Shown in pieces: positions 1-11,835 of a stretch of 64,000 nucleotides of DNA (the stretch's first letter is position 1; every line of letters starts with the position of its first letter). The stretch spans positions 123,582,499 to 123,646,498 of the forward strand of contig CM050446.2 in the NCBI GenBank assembly GCA_027563935.2, read 5' to 3'. The notes beneath the pieces are model-generated. The model was given only the letters and a program-made list of their open reading frames with translations, did not search any database and was not told the origin of the DNA. This DNA comes from Costus lasius. Taxonomy: Eukaryota; Streptophyta; Magnoliopsida; Zingiberales; Costaceae. The position numbers and the translations under genes are program-made.

Positions 1-2252
1 CAGTGGATCTGAACCACGAGTTGTAGCAGAACTGGGCAGCGAGTGGGCGAGATGCGGCTGATCTATGTCGGTGAGTGGCTGCGAGCCACGGATCTGCAGT
101 GGCGAGCGAGAGGCGGTGGATTTGTAGTGGTGAATGCGAGTGAGAGCCTCTTGCAGCGGATCTAGGCGGCGAGGAGGCGGTGAACTTGCTAGTGGAGAAG
201 AGAAACGAGATAAGAGGGAAAGGCTGCTGGAGAAGACACGAGAATGAAGCTCGGGCGAAAAAATGGCTTTTTGGAGAAGACAGAGGCGAGGTCGGGCAAA
301 TCCGGCCCATCGGTGGCCGTTAAAAGTTGAAACTGTCCACAGCCTTCGCCTTCGTCTACCACCTAAAACAATGTGAGGGATGGCGACGGAGAGCCTCATC
401 GTCGGCGAACATACCTTGGATGATCGTGAGGAGGAAGGACAATGTAATGTAGAGAAGATGATTCATCGGAGGACTCATCGACCTAGGATTTGGAAGTAGG
501 GGAGGCTTTAGACTGGCTGGATCTGAGGGAAGGTCCCAATGGCGATGGCAGGTCTGCCTCTTTTTCGCTTGGGTTCTCATACGGACCTAACGGGCACGGC
601 GGGCTCCTATCCCAACCTCTCCAATCGGCAATCGCAGGCAGAAGTGCAGCTCCCACATCCATGCTAACCCTTCGGAGGTGTTTTCCAGTATCCCTATCTT
701 GAGATATATATTAATTTGAAAAAAATTTCTTCTATCAGAAGGTATTGCTAATTTCAGAGCTTGTTTGTTAATGCATTTTGCTTTTTAGCGTCATCACCAA
801 TTGGGAATAGCAAGACTAGGTTTTCTAAATGTGCCCTAAATTTATCTGTAAATGTACTTATTTATCAGTCTAAGGTCGAATGAGTATTTGGTAAATACCA
901 ACAATATAGTATTTACCATACATGTTCTGTATCAATACTATATTGTTTAGTATAGACTCATTACTTTAAACCTCGTTCGTTATTAGCTAATCACATATGA
1001 GAATGAGAATGAGACAAGTCATCACAGTGGCTAACCTACACAACATCTCACCATTTTTTTTATTAAGATTTTGCCATTTTGCTTACCTCACCTGCGCTTG
1101 TGCAAAAGAGAGAACATTTTCCACACAATAAGAAAAGATATATTTTTATTAGAAGAAATTAAAGCCTTTAAGTGAGGGCAGGGGATTTAAATTTAGACAT
1201 TTGTATGGAGAAAAATAGAGTGGCAAAGTAGGTTGAACACAAATATGTATAGCAATTCGCCTACTGAACTAAACAAGCTGATTTGATGGGATGTAACTAG
1301 CTGAGCATCTATCTAGTTATCCTTGTTAAAAAAAAAAGGTATGAGAGATCGTGAAGGAAATTAAAGACTAAAACCTGTTTTTTGATACTATGCCAACTGA
1401 GATACATTTCATCTGAAAGAGACAAACCAAAATATTGATAGTACCACGAAGACTAGAGCCACCATATTCAAAATGTCTATGATGAACTAGATGGATCTAT
1501 AATCTAAATAGACCACTTTAGCAAATACATTAGTAAGAATTTGAAGCCTTTGATTAAGTCCTCCGAGCTATTCTCTTCACAAGCTCTTATTCTAAAAAAC
1601 ATGATCACTAGATGATCTATCTCAACAAGAAAAATTATATTGTGGGGGATAATATTCTTATGCAAGGTGCACGGAGTTTGACTACCATCGTGTATTTTGG
1701 CACCCTTACAAAGAATGGGTTACATAGAGGGATTTGATGCTAATGGAATCTACTTTGACTATTGCCGCTAGAGTCATCCTCAATCGAGTCTTACGTACTT
1801 TTTTTCATCCCTAGATATGAGCATATATACACACGCTTTTTATCTTTTTATCCTAATTATGTAACACCTTATAACTTTAGCTAATATATAAAAAAAGGCA
1901 AACTTCGGAATTTTAAATGTTTTATCCCACAAAAACTGATTAACTAAGAGAACCGATAACTAAAAGGGCTATTTTTCTAATGAACATAAAACCAGAGGGT
2001 CAGTTTATAGGCATTATGACATTTTTGTATTTAAAAAATAATAAAAACTAAATAACAAATCTAGGTAAACTAGATATGTTAGTAGATGCCAACCATTTGA
2101 AACATCGTAGCCTCTGTGAAATACAGAGTAGAATTAATAAAGCAACACAAGCCAGGGATGAACGATGCACCCAAGTTGAAGATTTTGTTGAATATTTCAT
2201 ATATACTAAAAAAGAACATGTACCATAACAGGCATTAGGCAATGCTGAAATG
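1..2252. other. Unassigned left flank
   Basis: The first ~700 bases are GC-rich with degenerate GCGAG/GGCGG motifs, like a transposon leader or an eroded first exon; the rest is AT-rich. A - strand stretch around 2060-2190 reads open for some 40 codons but matches no family I recognise. I see no tRNA, no confident gene, and no FAX exon 1 that would complete the exons found at 3504-4473. At 2253 the sequence abruptly becomes homologous to 42749 onward. Confidence 0.4.
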
Positions 2253-4025
2253 CATTAAAACCTGAGTATTAAACTATTAATTCAGTTGTTTTATAGGAGA
2301 TCTGATGACTCTCTAACCATAGGGCATGGCAAAAATATTATCTAGTTTGGAAAAGTATATTTAGGTATTCTGTGATCTGGGAAGAATCCACCGAAAACAA
2401 CTCAATGCTGATATGTTTTATAATAAACATGTTCATCATAATTATACACCTAATTGCTAAATTAGAAACAAACAAAATTTCCAAAAGACTACTCTACTTT
2501 TGCATGGGTTATTCAAAATCCTCTTTGTCCTCGTCAAAAAAACAAAAAAAGAAAAACATTTACCGCTTGTCAACACATAGACTAGTTTGTGGTAGAGAAG
2601 CAATTTCAATAGTTTTTTATTTATTTTGACCTTTTCAATAATAAAAATTGTGTGGCTAAGAACAAAAATGGATGTTTCCTATTTCAATTTCAAAACTTTG
2701 TTCTGCAAACACTTTTCCATTTGAACTAAAAAAAGCTGTCGTCACATCGAACTGGATCACATGAGCAGGTGAGGGGAGTAGTTCAGTTGGATAAATGAAA
2801 ATTCTTAAAATAGCCACAGTGGCAATTTTAGATCTAGCATGGCAGAGTAGGGAGTTTACAGAAAATTCTAAAACGTAGGGAGGGATGTGCCTAGAATATA
2901 TAAGAAAACAAATATTCACTGAGAAACAATGTAGTGCTCGCATAGCTGCAGCTTCGCTATCATCTTATTTGTACGAATGTTGATTTCTAGACGTTGGAGT
3001 CTCAACTCTCATCTAATACTTCTGCTTAAACTGATATGATATCCAATTCTGATAAATTTCCAAATATCTGTTTTTCTCTTTCATTATTGAGCAGCTTTTC
3101 TATCCTCTTATTTGTACGAATGCTGATTTCTAGACGTTGGAGTCTCAACTCTCATCTAATACTTCTGATTAAACTGATATGTTATCCAATTCTGATAAAT
3201 TTCCAAATATTTGTTTTTCTCTTTCATTATTGAGTTGCTTATAATTTAATGAAAAGTCCCGACTCAAATGTTTCCCAGAGTGATATACTTGATACACCTT
3301 CAACCCGAAATATTATTCCACTATCTTCTGTGTTTACATGGTTAAAATGCAATTGTTTATCCATTACTTAATATGTTGTCGTAACTCTATCAGTTTGATT
3401 ATTGTTGAAACATTTAAGATTAAGTTTTATTACCTTTTTCTTCATTTATTTTTTCTACATTTTTGGAAAGCTCTTCATTTATCCTACTATTATGTCTAAG
3501 CAGTTTGTGCACTTGCCCTAACATTTGTCATGGGGAAAAGATACCTTGAGACTTCCAAGATAATGCCAGCTGGATTAGTTGCTATTCTCAGGTAAGTACG
3601 AGTTGTTTTTCTCTTTTAAGTCTATTGTATAGATGAATGTGTTTAGCAAAGTTTCATCTTAAAAGCTTGAATTCCGGTTCTCTATTTGTTTCCATATAAC
3701 AGGATTTCTCTATTCTTTTTTCTGTGCTTGTAACCGTGCATCACTGTGTTCATGCTTGCAATTTGTGCGCTTTGTATGCTTCACTACCACTTCTTTAATG
3801 AACATTTCCCTCTTGTATAAAAAGTTGATAAAGTGAACTGGTTTCATGGAGAAAAGAACAAGACAAAAGGCAGAATGATATGTGATTTAGAAACTTATAT
3901 AATTGCTTCTCAATTTTTGATGCTATGCTATCTTGATAATCAGTGTCATGCAATAGTAAGACGATGAGAGGAAGCAAGAACTATTTTGATATTTTTCTTA
4001 ATGGACTAAGTGAAAACACAAAGTA
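2253..4025 (+). repeat. FAX intron-exon block, copy 1 of a 1.77-kb duplication
   Basis: This block is nearly identical to 42749-44521 (constant offset 40496 over most of it). It holds the 3' part of FAX intron 1, exon 2 and the first part of intron 2. Homology begins at the motif TTAAAACCTGAGTATT on both sides and ends at CACAAAGTA. Left flanks differ (unassigned DNA here, true intron 1 at 42.7 kb), and right flanks differ (true intron 2 here, satellite tail at 44.5 kb). Confidence 0.9.
2950..3235 (+). repeat. Direct tandem duplication of ~143 bp inside FAX intron 1
   Basis: Two adjacent copies carry the same landmarks (TTATTTGTACGAATG, then GACGTTGGAGTCTC, then CCAATTCTGATAAATTTCC) 143 bases apart, with a few substitutions. 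The same pair is present in the second FAX block at about 43446-43731, so it predates the block duplication. Confidence 0.85.
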
Positions 4026-4473
4026 GGTGTTGTCTCCTAGTCTTTTTACGGGTTCCTCTCTCGAGTCTCCCAGTTTAGCTGAGCCTGAAAGTAACAGGAA
4101 TAGTATCGGCATCCAAAGGGCTCAGATTATCTTGTGGTTATCCACAAAGTTTTGTAAGATTAGGACCGTGTCACAAGTACTTCGTGTTATCTGGGAACTT
4201 CACAGCTAGACATCTTACATATATACTTACAGTATACATATATGATTAATATTTCACTGAAATATGATATGCAAGCATTTATTATGCTTTCTTCATTTCT
4301 TTTTTTAACCATATTTCTATAAAATTCTAGTGCTTTTGATTGATGCCTTTCCAATTGGTTCTAGGACAACTGAATGATTTCTGATCTGACCCATTTGCAG
4401 TGCCTTAATGTCGCTATTCTATTTGTACAAGATTGCAACTGGAGGTAATCATATTCCAGCCAAGGCAGAATGA
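3504..4473 (+). CDS. FAX/TMEM14-family membrane protein, exons 2-3 only (5' part absent)
   Basis: Exons 3504-3591 and 4401-4473 encode the C-terminal half of a Tmemb_14 (TMEM14/FATTY ACID EXPORT) protein. Exon 2 gives ALTFVMGKRYLETSKIMPAG and exon 3 gives SALMSLFYLYKIATGG followed by NHIPAKAE and TGA. Both borders are canonical (TAAGCAG before exon 2, CAG/GTAAGT after it, TTTGCAG before exon 3) and the phases agree: exon 2 begins in phase 1, which fits the end of exon 1 of the second copy at 41699. The family consists of small proteins of roughly 100-120 residues with four short membrane helices, some implicated in fatty-acid export across plastid or ER membranes. No exon 1 exists in the 3.5 kb upstream inside the window, so this copy is 5'-truncated or has a very large rearranged first intron. 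No coding lesion is seen in what remains. Confidence 0.78.
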
Positions 4474-6555
4474 GAATTACGCAGCCATTTCGGGTTAAGT
4501 AAGATCAACGGATAATTTAGGGAATAGAGACACATCATCGCAGGTGTTATTCTGGTTAAATATCTTGACATTTACGGCCAAATTGTAATCTTAAAAAGTC
4601 TGTTTAATGTTTCTGGGAGAAAACTAGACAAATTGTTATTCAATGAATTTCACATTATTCGTCGTTGGAGTATAATTTCTCAGCATATTTCTTCAGTTTG
4701 TCCTTTGCTTCTGGGATGGAAGTGAAACTGCGCAAACTGAAACGTTTTTTCCTTTATTATAATAGTAAACTAAAGTGGCCAAGTCCGAACAGCCTCATCA
4801 TGCCCGACATGAGAGGAGACATAACTCGTCAACTCGGCACAGAATATCCCATCGGGGCAGTTCACCAGCACACATTTTCTTGGGGCAGGAACGCACTGTT
4901 ACTTTGTAAACTCGAAATTAATTTTTTTGGGGAATAGCCGCCAGTTTATAGTCTCGGGAGGAATTGGTGAATTGCCTCGAACATGTGAAATCACCCAGAG
5001 ACTGAAATTTTGAATTAAATTAGGAGAGCTCGATCGGCTGTAGTCTTCCATAAAATTTTTTAAATGCTTCTGTATTTCAAACCTTTCGATTCGACGAGTC
5101 AACAAGTTTAGTTTTGAGCTTCAATCTCCTCTCTCGTTCTCGATCCTGTCGCGGCGTGTGTGCTTCCTGATCCAACACACACGCCGGCACATGGTTCACC
5201 GAAAACCGTAGGGATGGAGTGGAGAGAGTTCGTTCACCAACGACGAGGTAGGGTTTTCACCGGCACAGAAGCTGAGCTCTGCAAAACAAGATCTCGCCGC
5301 CACAAGAAACTTTGTCGGCATGAGAGGAGCCAGAACTTGTCACGACTCACCAATGAGGAGGGAGCTGCCGGAGATGCGCAGCTTCGTACACGAAGGAAGG
5401 TCTCTGGCACAGGAACCCGTCAGAGCATGATGCGCCCAACGGAGCGAAGTTCTTTGGCTGGCAGCGAGAGGAAGGGGAATGGGGTCGGACGTAGCCGAAT
5501 CATATCCGACGGAGTATTCTCTAACCGAAATTTTTAAACCACAGTCGAACCAAATAACCGGTTAACCACAAGTTTCTAATTAACTGATAATTTTATATAT
5601 TATATAATTTATAAAAAAATATTAATTTATAAAATTATTATTATTATATATATTAATAGGTATTTAATAGGTTTAATCTGAATCAAATTGATCTATACTG
5701 AATTTTTAAATAATTGAACAATAACCGGATCGAAAAATATTTTATAGTTTAGTGGTAAAAATTGAAGGAAGAGAAAGAGTAAGGGTAGGTTTTGAATTTT
5801 CATCATTTATTTTGTATAATTTAGTAATAACTCCTGGGCATTTGCCGAGGGTAACCTCTATTTTGGATCCGCCACTGCATCAACGGGGGGAGTGCCTCCA
5901 AAAAATTTAGGCGGCCGTCGATCCTTACTGTTCATATGTAAATGTGTTGTGCCGGTGTTATGGAGAAAGTTAGGATACAAATTTTGAGACTTTGAGATTT
6001 ATAATTATCACCGATCAACGATGTGCAGACATGCCTAAAATTTGTAGCCGCCTAGAAAACGGACTCATGGCCAACTAAAAATTTCCCCCAAAGAAATTTT
6101 TGCGGAGGGCACCCCTATGCAAATTTTGTATATGGTGCCCCATTTTTTATTTTAAAATAATTTTTTTAAATTTTTTTTAGAAATGTTATTTATCTTCTAA
6201 GCTATCCAATGATATAAAATTTTCTATGCAAAATTTTTTTTTTATATAATAAATATTTTTTTATCTTATATGTGATCTTATATAGGGTATTTTATATAAA
6301 ACTTATGTGATATTGGTTAGAGTATTTTTCACCTATGATCTAAAATATCTCAATATTAATACCATTGTATAGCTTATAAAGAGTATATTATTTTTAAAAA
6401 AAATTAAAAAAATATTTTTAAATATGAAACTTAAACTTAGGCGCTTAATTATAAGTTTTATTCCCCGGAGTAGGTTGCCGACAAGTCTACGGGAACAAAA
6501 CTCAGAGGGAGAGAGAAACAGAGAGGGTGATGTCTGATGGGACGGGGGCAGCTCG
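4474..6555. other. Intergenic, repeat-like
   Basis: No supported gene. A GC-rich stretch at 5100-5540 is open on the + strand for 125 codons, but it is Arg/Ser/Gly-rich, starts from a non-ATG codon and resembles no protein I know. The following AT-rich DNA and a GGATCCGCCACTG motif near 5868 look like transposon debris. The FkbM unit family begins at CCATTAAGTATATT (6556). Confidence 0.45.
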
Positions 6556-6656
6556 CCATTAAGTATATTAATTAATTTTTTTTTCAACCGGTGAATGTAG
6601 AGAGACGGATGTTTTGGAATATGGAATACATGTTTGCATTTCAGCCCTTCAACTAT

Positions 6657-6664
6657 TATAAATT
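6657..6664 (+). promoter_or_regulatory. Candidate TATA box of the FkbM family (U1)
   Basis: TATAAATT lies about 95 bases before the ATG of exon 1 and is conserved in U2 (11741-11748), U3 (16835-16842), U5 (44646-44653) and U6 (49737-49744). A pyrimidine tract ending in CAG just before AAAAACGTG may be a 5'-UTR splice acceptor. U4 at 24607 lacks this whole region. Confidence 0.5.
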
Positions 6665-6751
6665 TAAGTACTTCCTCCGACAGTAAAATAACATTATATG
6701 TTTATATGTTTTTTTTTTCAGAAAAACGTGTAAGAGATCTTCTAGAAAACA

Positions 6752-7345
6752 ATGGCGAACGCATGGAAGAGGGAGAAGCCCTCGCCCCTCCGTTCCTCGA
6801 GAGCTCTGATATCCGTCCTCCTCTCCATCTCCCTCCTCCTCTTCCTCTTCCTCTTCTTCCCCTTCTCCAAATCTACCCTCGACCGCTCCATCGAGACCCT
6901 CAGCCTGACCTCGTCCACGATGCGGCCCTTTGACTGCCAAGCCTACCCGCAGGCGTCGCCGGTGTTCGCCAGTCTCGTCGAGGACGTCAAGTATCCGTTC
7001 CTCTACTCCCTTGCCGACTTCGGCGCCCTACCGGATAAACCCCATAAGAACATTGCCCGCATGCTCAAGGGGAAGCCATTTCGCTGCCCCGACATCTAGG
7101 CCACGGTGCAAGAATTCCTCGAGGGGAAGGAGAAGGGAAGCGGGGTGGTGGAGGACGTGGGGGCGAATGTGGGGATGGCGACGTTCGCGGCGGCTACCAT
7201 GGGGTTCAGGGTCGTCGCGTTCGAGCCAGTATTTGAGAATCTGCAGAGGATCTGCGATGGCGTGTTCTTCTATCGAGCAGGCGGTTGGGTAACAGTGTAC
7301 GCTGCGGCGGCGTCCGATCGGATCGGGAACATCACATTTCACAAG
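6752..7345 (+). pseudogene. FkbM-family methyltransferase exon 1, U1 copy, nonsense-mutated
   Basis: The 594-nt exon starts MANAWKREKPSP and ends ITFHK before the donor GTTTGG at 7346. It encodes an N-terminal membrane anchor (about residues 17-38, Leu/Phe-rich) and the N-terminal half of an FkbM-type SAM-dependent methyltransferase fold with motif DVGANVGMATF and the downstream AFEP motif. TCG has become TAG at 7097-7099, just after the FRCPDI stretch, and the frame is otherwise open to the donor. A further change turns the VVVDVG strand into VVEDVG. No exon 2 is found before U2 begins, so this copy is dead twice over. The intact relative is at 24607-27042. Confidence 0.9.
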
Positions 7346-8336
7346 GTTTGGATCTCTTCTTAGACATTTAGGTTTTTAGGTGAATTCTCTGTTTTTGAGT
7401 AAAGTGGCTTTCGGCAAAAGTTGTCCAACTACAATTACTTTCCGAATTCAACATTTCATAGTCCCCTACTCGTCTCATTATTAGTGTTGCCAAATCCAAA
7501 AACATTAAATCTTACGCAAATTACTAACATTTCTTTAGTGCAGGTTTGAGTTCATATATTAAGCTCCTTAAAATGGTTGCTAAATCTAGTAGAAGATTCA
7601 AGCAAAACATTTATTTCACTTGACGGAGAATATGATTATTTGTTGGTTCTTGTATCATATAATACTTTTAGAATAGCAAACATCTTGATGAATTATAGAA
7701 AATCTAAAAACTCTTTGTTAAAAGGAAAGAAAAATAAATATGTACAGACCTTGATTGAATTCACGCTAGGGTGGTCTGGCCAGCAAAACATAAATGCGTG
7801 GATTTATAAGAAAGATGAACAGTTTAAGTTTAAATTGAGGAACGGAGGAGGGGGAGTGGTAGAGGGAGACATAACAAGGGTTTATGTAAATTCCATGCAC
7901 ATTTGGTAATTTACTATGATGAATGGTAAGTAAGGATTCATGTTCATGACCCCAAAATAGTTAGGACCCATGTAAAGTATGCATTCTACAATTTGCATCT
8001 GTAACATCATCTGAAAATTCGTATTAAATAAAGCTGGAGAAATATGTCTTTTTTAGGAAGGAGAAGAGATGTAATATGCTAGCGATGCTTAGTTAGGGAA
8101 TTCTTCTGTTTCTTACTTCTGTAAGTTATTCTCACTAATGACAAAAAAACTTATTTGTAACAATCTATTGTTGGTAGAGGGAGACATAAGAGGGGTTTAT
8201 TTTAATTATAGACACAATTGGTTTTTTACTGTGCTAAATGGTAAGCATGTTCATGACTGACACACCCATATAAAGTATGCATTCTAGAATTTGCATCTGT
8301 AACATCGTCAGATGAGGTTTCATCTGAAGATTCGTA
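7346..8336 (+). other. 5' part of the FkbM intron, with a conserved 110-codon open stretch
   Basis: This matches the intron of the complete gene at 25201 onward, with two diverged direct repeats of ~300 bp marked by GAGGGAGACATAA (near 7863 and 8178). A + strand stretch 7577-7909 stays open for 110 codons from a TTG codon and ends in NSMHIW. It is also open in U2 (12660-12992), U3 (17766-18098), U5 (45566-45898) and U6 (50659-50991), but is broken in U4 by a 2-nt insertion. There is no in-frame ATG at its start and no family I recognise; it may be a captured exon or chance. Confidence 0.5.
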
Positions 8337-9900
8337 CTAACATTTCTTCACAAAGCCTTCTTTCCAAATTATGAATTTTATTACCAATGTCATCTCTTTC
8401 TTCTTGCATCTTCTGCAATACAGCTTTTAACCTCTATATTTCCTCTGCATCCTCCGATTCACGTGTACTGTTTGAATCTTCTAGTAATTCTTTGTTTATT
8501 TATTAGAAATAAAATCATCTATTAGTTTACGGATAAAATGTACTTAATTTATCATAAAATAGTTTAAGGTTAATACTCACATCTTTAGAAAACGTCACTA
8601 GGACAGAGATAACAATCTCGCTTCCTTCCTAAATGGGAGTCTGTATTATCTGATCTTCTATATTAACAAAAGCAAGATCATCTTCCATATCTACAAGATC
8701 TTTTTCACTATGTACAACAGCAGTATCTTCTACAATATGTACAATAGCATCTTCTTCACTATCTACATGATCTTCTTCACTATGTACAACAGCAGCATCT
8801 TCTACAATATGTACAGTAGCATCTTTTACTATTTCGTATTCTACTGGTGGCACATCTTGTACAACATCTTCTTGTACAACAGCAACAGTTTGTACATCTT
8901 CTTGTACAGCAGCATCATCTTGTGCAACAGCATCTTCGATTTCAAAAATAATCTTGAATAGATAATATAACATATGGTCAGACACAAGTATTAATATTAT
9001 TTCATAAGAATGACAAATTAGCTAAATACATGAGAATTATCCAGCTTTTCTATATTGCTTTCAAATGTCACTCTTCTTCCAGCCTTCATTTTCGCCCAAT
9101 GAAATAGGTGAGGGTGAACACCCTCCACCTTGATGTCATTCCATAAGGGGCAATGTTCATATAACTAAACCTGTAAAATAAAGAAAGTGGGTATGCCAAT
9201 TATCAGCAATATATGTCCTAATAATAATGTCATTTCACTTACACAAAGAAGGATGCCACACCACGCAAATGATGTAGCATTTTCCCTAAAGCTTCAAGTA
9301 AGATGATGTGTCAAGTATCTATGTGTAGCCTCAGCCCAATTGTATCTACTCAACTCAAATCATCCACATATTCCAAAAAAGCTGGATCCAAGGTGTAGTA
9401 AACACCACAAAATAAGAACGTACAAAATAAGTACAAGATACTGAGCTTTTTCAATTTTTCCTCATCCAATATCACGCTATTTGGGCCTACAACATATACC
9501 ATTTTATCCTCAATCATATCACTTCTTATGATTTTCACCTTAAAGTCATCTTTATATAAGCTTGAATCCAGGGTTCTCAAGTGAAATTGGAGTAATTCTC
9601 CCATATCTGGTATTCCTAAAATGATTGATACTTCTGACGACCGTAAATTCTACAAAGACTCCATTCATGCTGAAGCCGCAACTATTCTCATCTCATGTAT
9701 GTCTCAGGTACTCCAAAGCAACTTATCCAAGGGTACTATTGGTCCTGTAAAAAAATGGCCAAAAATGGTAGCCTACAGCAGCTCAATCAAATTGTTACAC
9801 TATCCTATTTGTCTAATAACAGTGTGTAATCATGACATTGAACATCTATTAAAGTTTGGTCGAGGCTGTGCAGGTGCTCTTCCCTTTTTTCTGTGATTGA
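8337..9900 (-). mobile_element. Transposon-derived segment with DUF1985/plant-mobile-type protein remnants (U1)
   Basis: At 8337 homology to the uninterrupted intron stops after GATTCGTA (the empty site is at 26187-26194 in U4), so this is an insertion. On the - strand, 9604-9350 encodes MGELLQFHLRTLDSSLYKDD and later LSILYLFCTFLF. After a frameshift come RYNWAEATHRYL and WNDIKVEGVHPHLFHWAKMK (about 9170-9030), then an acidic repetitive tail at 8985-8629 made of EEDHVDSEED / VHIVEDAAVVHS repeats. This order (helical core with a YNW..A motif, then an acidic low-complexity region) resembles the DUF1985/Ulp1-associated proteins carried by plant transposons; that assignment is inference. Frameshifts and stops make it a remnant. 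Equivalent segments: 13420-14985, 18527-18983 (truncated), 46326-47885. Confidence 0.5.
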
Positions 9901-9902
9901 GT

Positions 9903-11634
9903 ATCAACAAAAAAATTGGATGTCAAAAAATAATTTCTATGTGCATTAACGCACAGTAAACTCAGTGCATCAACCATAATGTTTATATGTATCAACTCAA
10001 AATGTTTGTGTCTCAATGATAATTTAATATTTATCAAGTCAAATTTAATTATATCTAGGTAATTTCTATATGTATCAATGAATATGAACAAGAAAAATAT
10101 GTTTTAATAAATAATTTCTATACGCATCAACACAGAGTAAACTCAGTGCATCAACCCTAATGTGTATGTGTATCAACTCAAAATGTTTGTGTCTCAATAA
10201 TAATTTAATGTCTATCAAGTCAAATTTAATTGTATCTAGGTAATTTCTATGCGTATCAATGAGTATGAACAAAGAAAATATGTTTCAATGAATAATTTTT
10301 ATGCGCACCAATGCAGAGTAAACTCAGTGCATCAACTCTAATGTGTATGTATATCAACTCAAAATATTTGTGTTTCAATGATAATTTAATGTCTATCAAG
10401 TCAAATTTAATTGTATTTAGATAATTTCTATGTGTATCAATGAGTGTGAACAAGAAAAATATGTTTTAATGAATAATTTCTATGCACATCAATGCAGAGT
10501 AAACTCAGTGCATCAACCCTAATGTGTATGTGTACCAATCCAAAATATGTGTCTCAATGATAATTTAATGTCTATCAAGTCAAATTTAATTATATCTAGG
10601 TAATATCTATGTATCAATGAGTATGAACAAGGAAAATATGTTTTAATGAATAATTTCTATGCGTATCAACGCAGAGTAAACTCAGTGCATCAACCCTAAT
10701 GTGTATGTGTATCAACCCAAAATGTTTATGTCTCAATGATAATTTAATATATGTCTAAGTCAAATTTAATTGTATCTAAGTAATTTATGTGTGTATCAAT
10801 GAGTATGAACAAGGAAAATATGTTTGAATGAATAATTTTTATGCACATCAACGCAGAGTAAACTCAGTACATCAACCCTAATGTGTATGTGTATCAACCC
10901 AAAATGTTTGTGTCTCAATGATATTTTAATGTCTATCAAGTCAAATTTAATTGTATCTAGGTAATTTCTATGTGTATCAATGAGTATGAACAAGGAAAAT
11001 ATGTTTTAATGAATAATTTCTATGCGCATCAATGTAGAGTAAACTCAGTGCATCAACCATAATGTGTATGTGTATCAACCCAAAATGTTTGTGTCTTAAT
11101 AATAATTTAATGTCTATCAAGTCAAATTTAATTGTATTTAGGTAATTTCTATGTGTATCAATGAGTATAAACAAGGAAAATATATTTCAATGAATAATTT
11201 ATATACGCACCAATGCAAAGTAAACTCAGTGCATCAACCCTAATATATATGTGTATTAACCTAAAATGTTTGTGTCTCAATAATGATTTAATATCTATCA
11301 AGTCAAATTTAATTGTATCTAGGTAATTTCTATGTGTATTAATGAGTATGAACAAGGAAAATATTTTTCAATGAATAATTTCTATGCACATCAATGCAGA
11401 GTAAACTCAGTGCATTAACCCCAATGTGTATGTATATCAACCCAAAATGTTTGTGTTTCAATCATAATTTAATGTCTATCAAGTCAAATTTAATTGTATC
11501 TAGGTAATTTCTATGTGTATCAATGAGTATGAACAAGAAAAATATATTTCAATGAATAATTTTTATGCGCATAAACGTAGAGTAAGCTCAGTGCATCAAC
11601 CCTAATGTGTATGTGTATGTGTATCAACCCATCC
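9903..11634. repeat. Satellite array of ~181-bp monomers (U1), about 9.5 copies
   Basis: Monomers begin around ATGAACAAGGAAAATATG at about 10084, 10265, 10446, 10621, 10805, 10986, 11167, 11348 and 11529, with one diverged copy before and a partial copy after. Landmarks repeat in order: AGAGTAAACTCAGTGCATCAA, CAAAATGTTTGTGTCTCAAT, TCAAGTCAAATTTAATTGTA, GTAATTTCTATGTGTATCAA. Within a monomer the word ATGTGTATCAA recurs, suggesting growth from a shorter repeat. Each monomer is open on the - strand for ~65 codons, but as 181 is not a multiple of three the frames do not join; I treat this as non-coding. Confidence 0.93.
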
Positions 11635-11835
11635 CCATTAAGTATATTAATTAATTTTGTTTTTTTTTCAACCGGTGAATGTAGAGAGACGGATGTTTTG
11701 GAATATGGAATACATGTTTGCATTTCAGCCCTTCAACTATTATAAATTTAAGTACTTCCTCCGACAGTAAAATAATATTATATGTTTATATGTTTTTTTT
11801 TTCAGAAAAACGTGTAAGAGATCTTCTAGAAAACA

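Larger units (their letters stand above)
6556..11634 (+). repeat. Tandem FkbM unit U1 (~5.08 kb)
   Basis: The unit runs from CCATTAAGTATATT to the end of a satellite array and is followed head-to-tail by U2 (11635-16726, ~5.09 kb) and the start of U3 (16727). The same unit recurs as U5 (44539-49629) and the start of U6 (49630). Order inside: upstream region with TATAAATT, FkbM exon 1, 5' part of the intron, transposon-derived antisense segment from 8337, ~181-bp satellite array. The left edge of U1 abuts unique DNA, while those of U2, U3, U5 and U6 abut the satellite tail, so U1 retains the founding left flank. Confidence 0.92.

Noticed and set aside
5160..5537. 125-codon + strand frame
   Set aside because: Arg/Ser/Gly-rich, non-ATG start, no recognisable motif, flanked by repeat-like DNA; not supported as a gene.
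6656..6940. - strand Glu-rich frames opposite every FkbM exon 1 (and similar at 11740, 16872, 24598, 44645)
   Set aside because: They are shadows of the Leu/Phe- and Pro-coding CTC/TTC repeats in the GC-rich exon; the + strand has the conserved methyltransferase motifs.
8710..8961. + strand Tyr/Asn/Phe/Ser-rich frame (also 13793, 46698)
   Set aside because: Complement of the acidic minisatellite-like region of the - strand transposon protein.
9903..11634. Regularly spaced repeats that could suggest a CRISPR-like array
   Set aside because: Units of 181 bp are repeated along their whole length with no unique spacers, in a plant nuclear sequence; this is a satellite.
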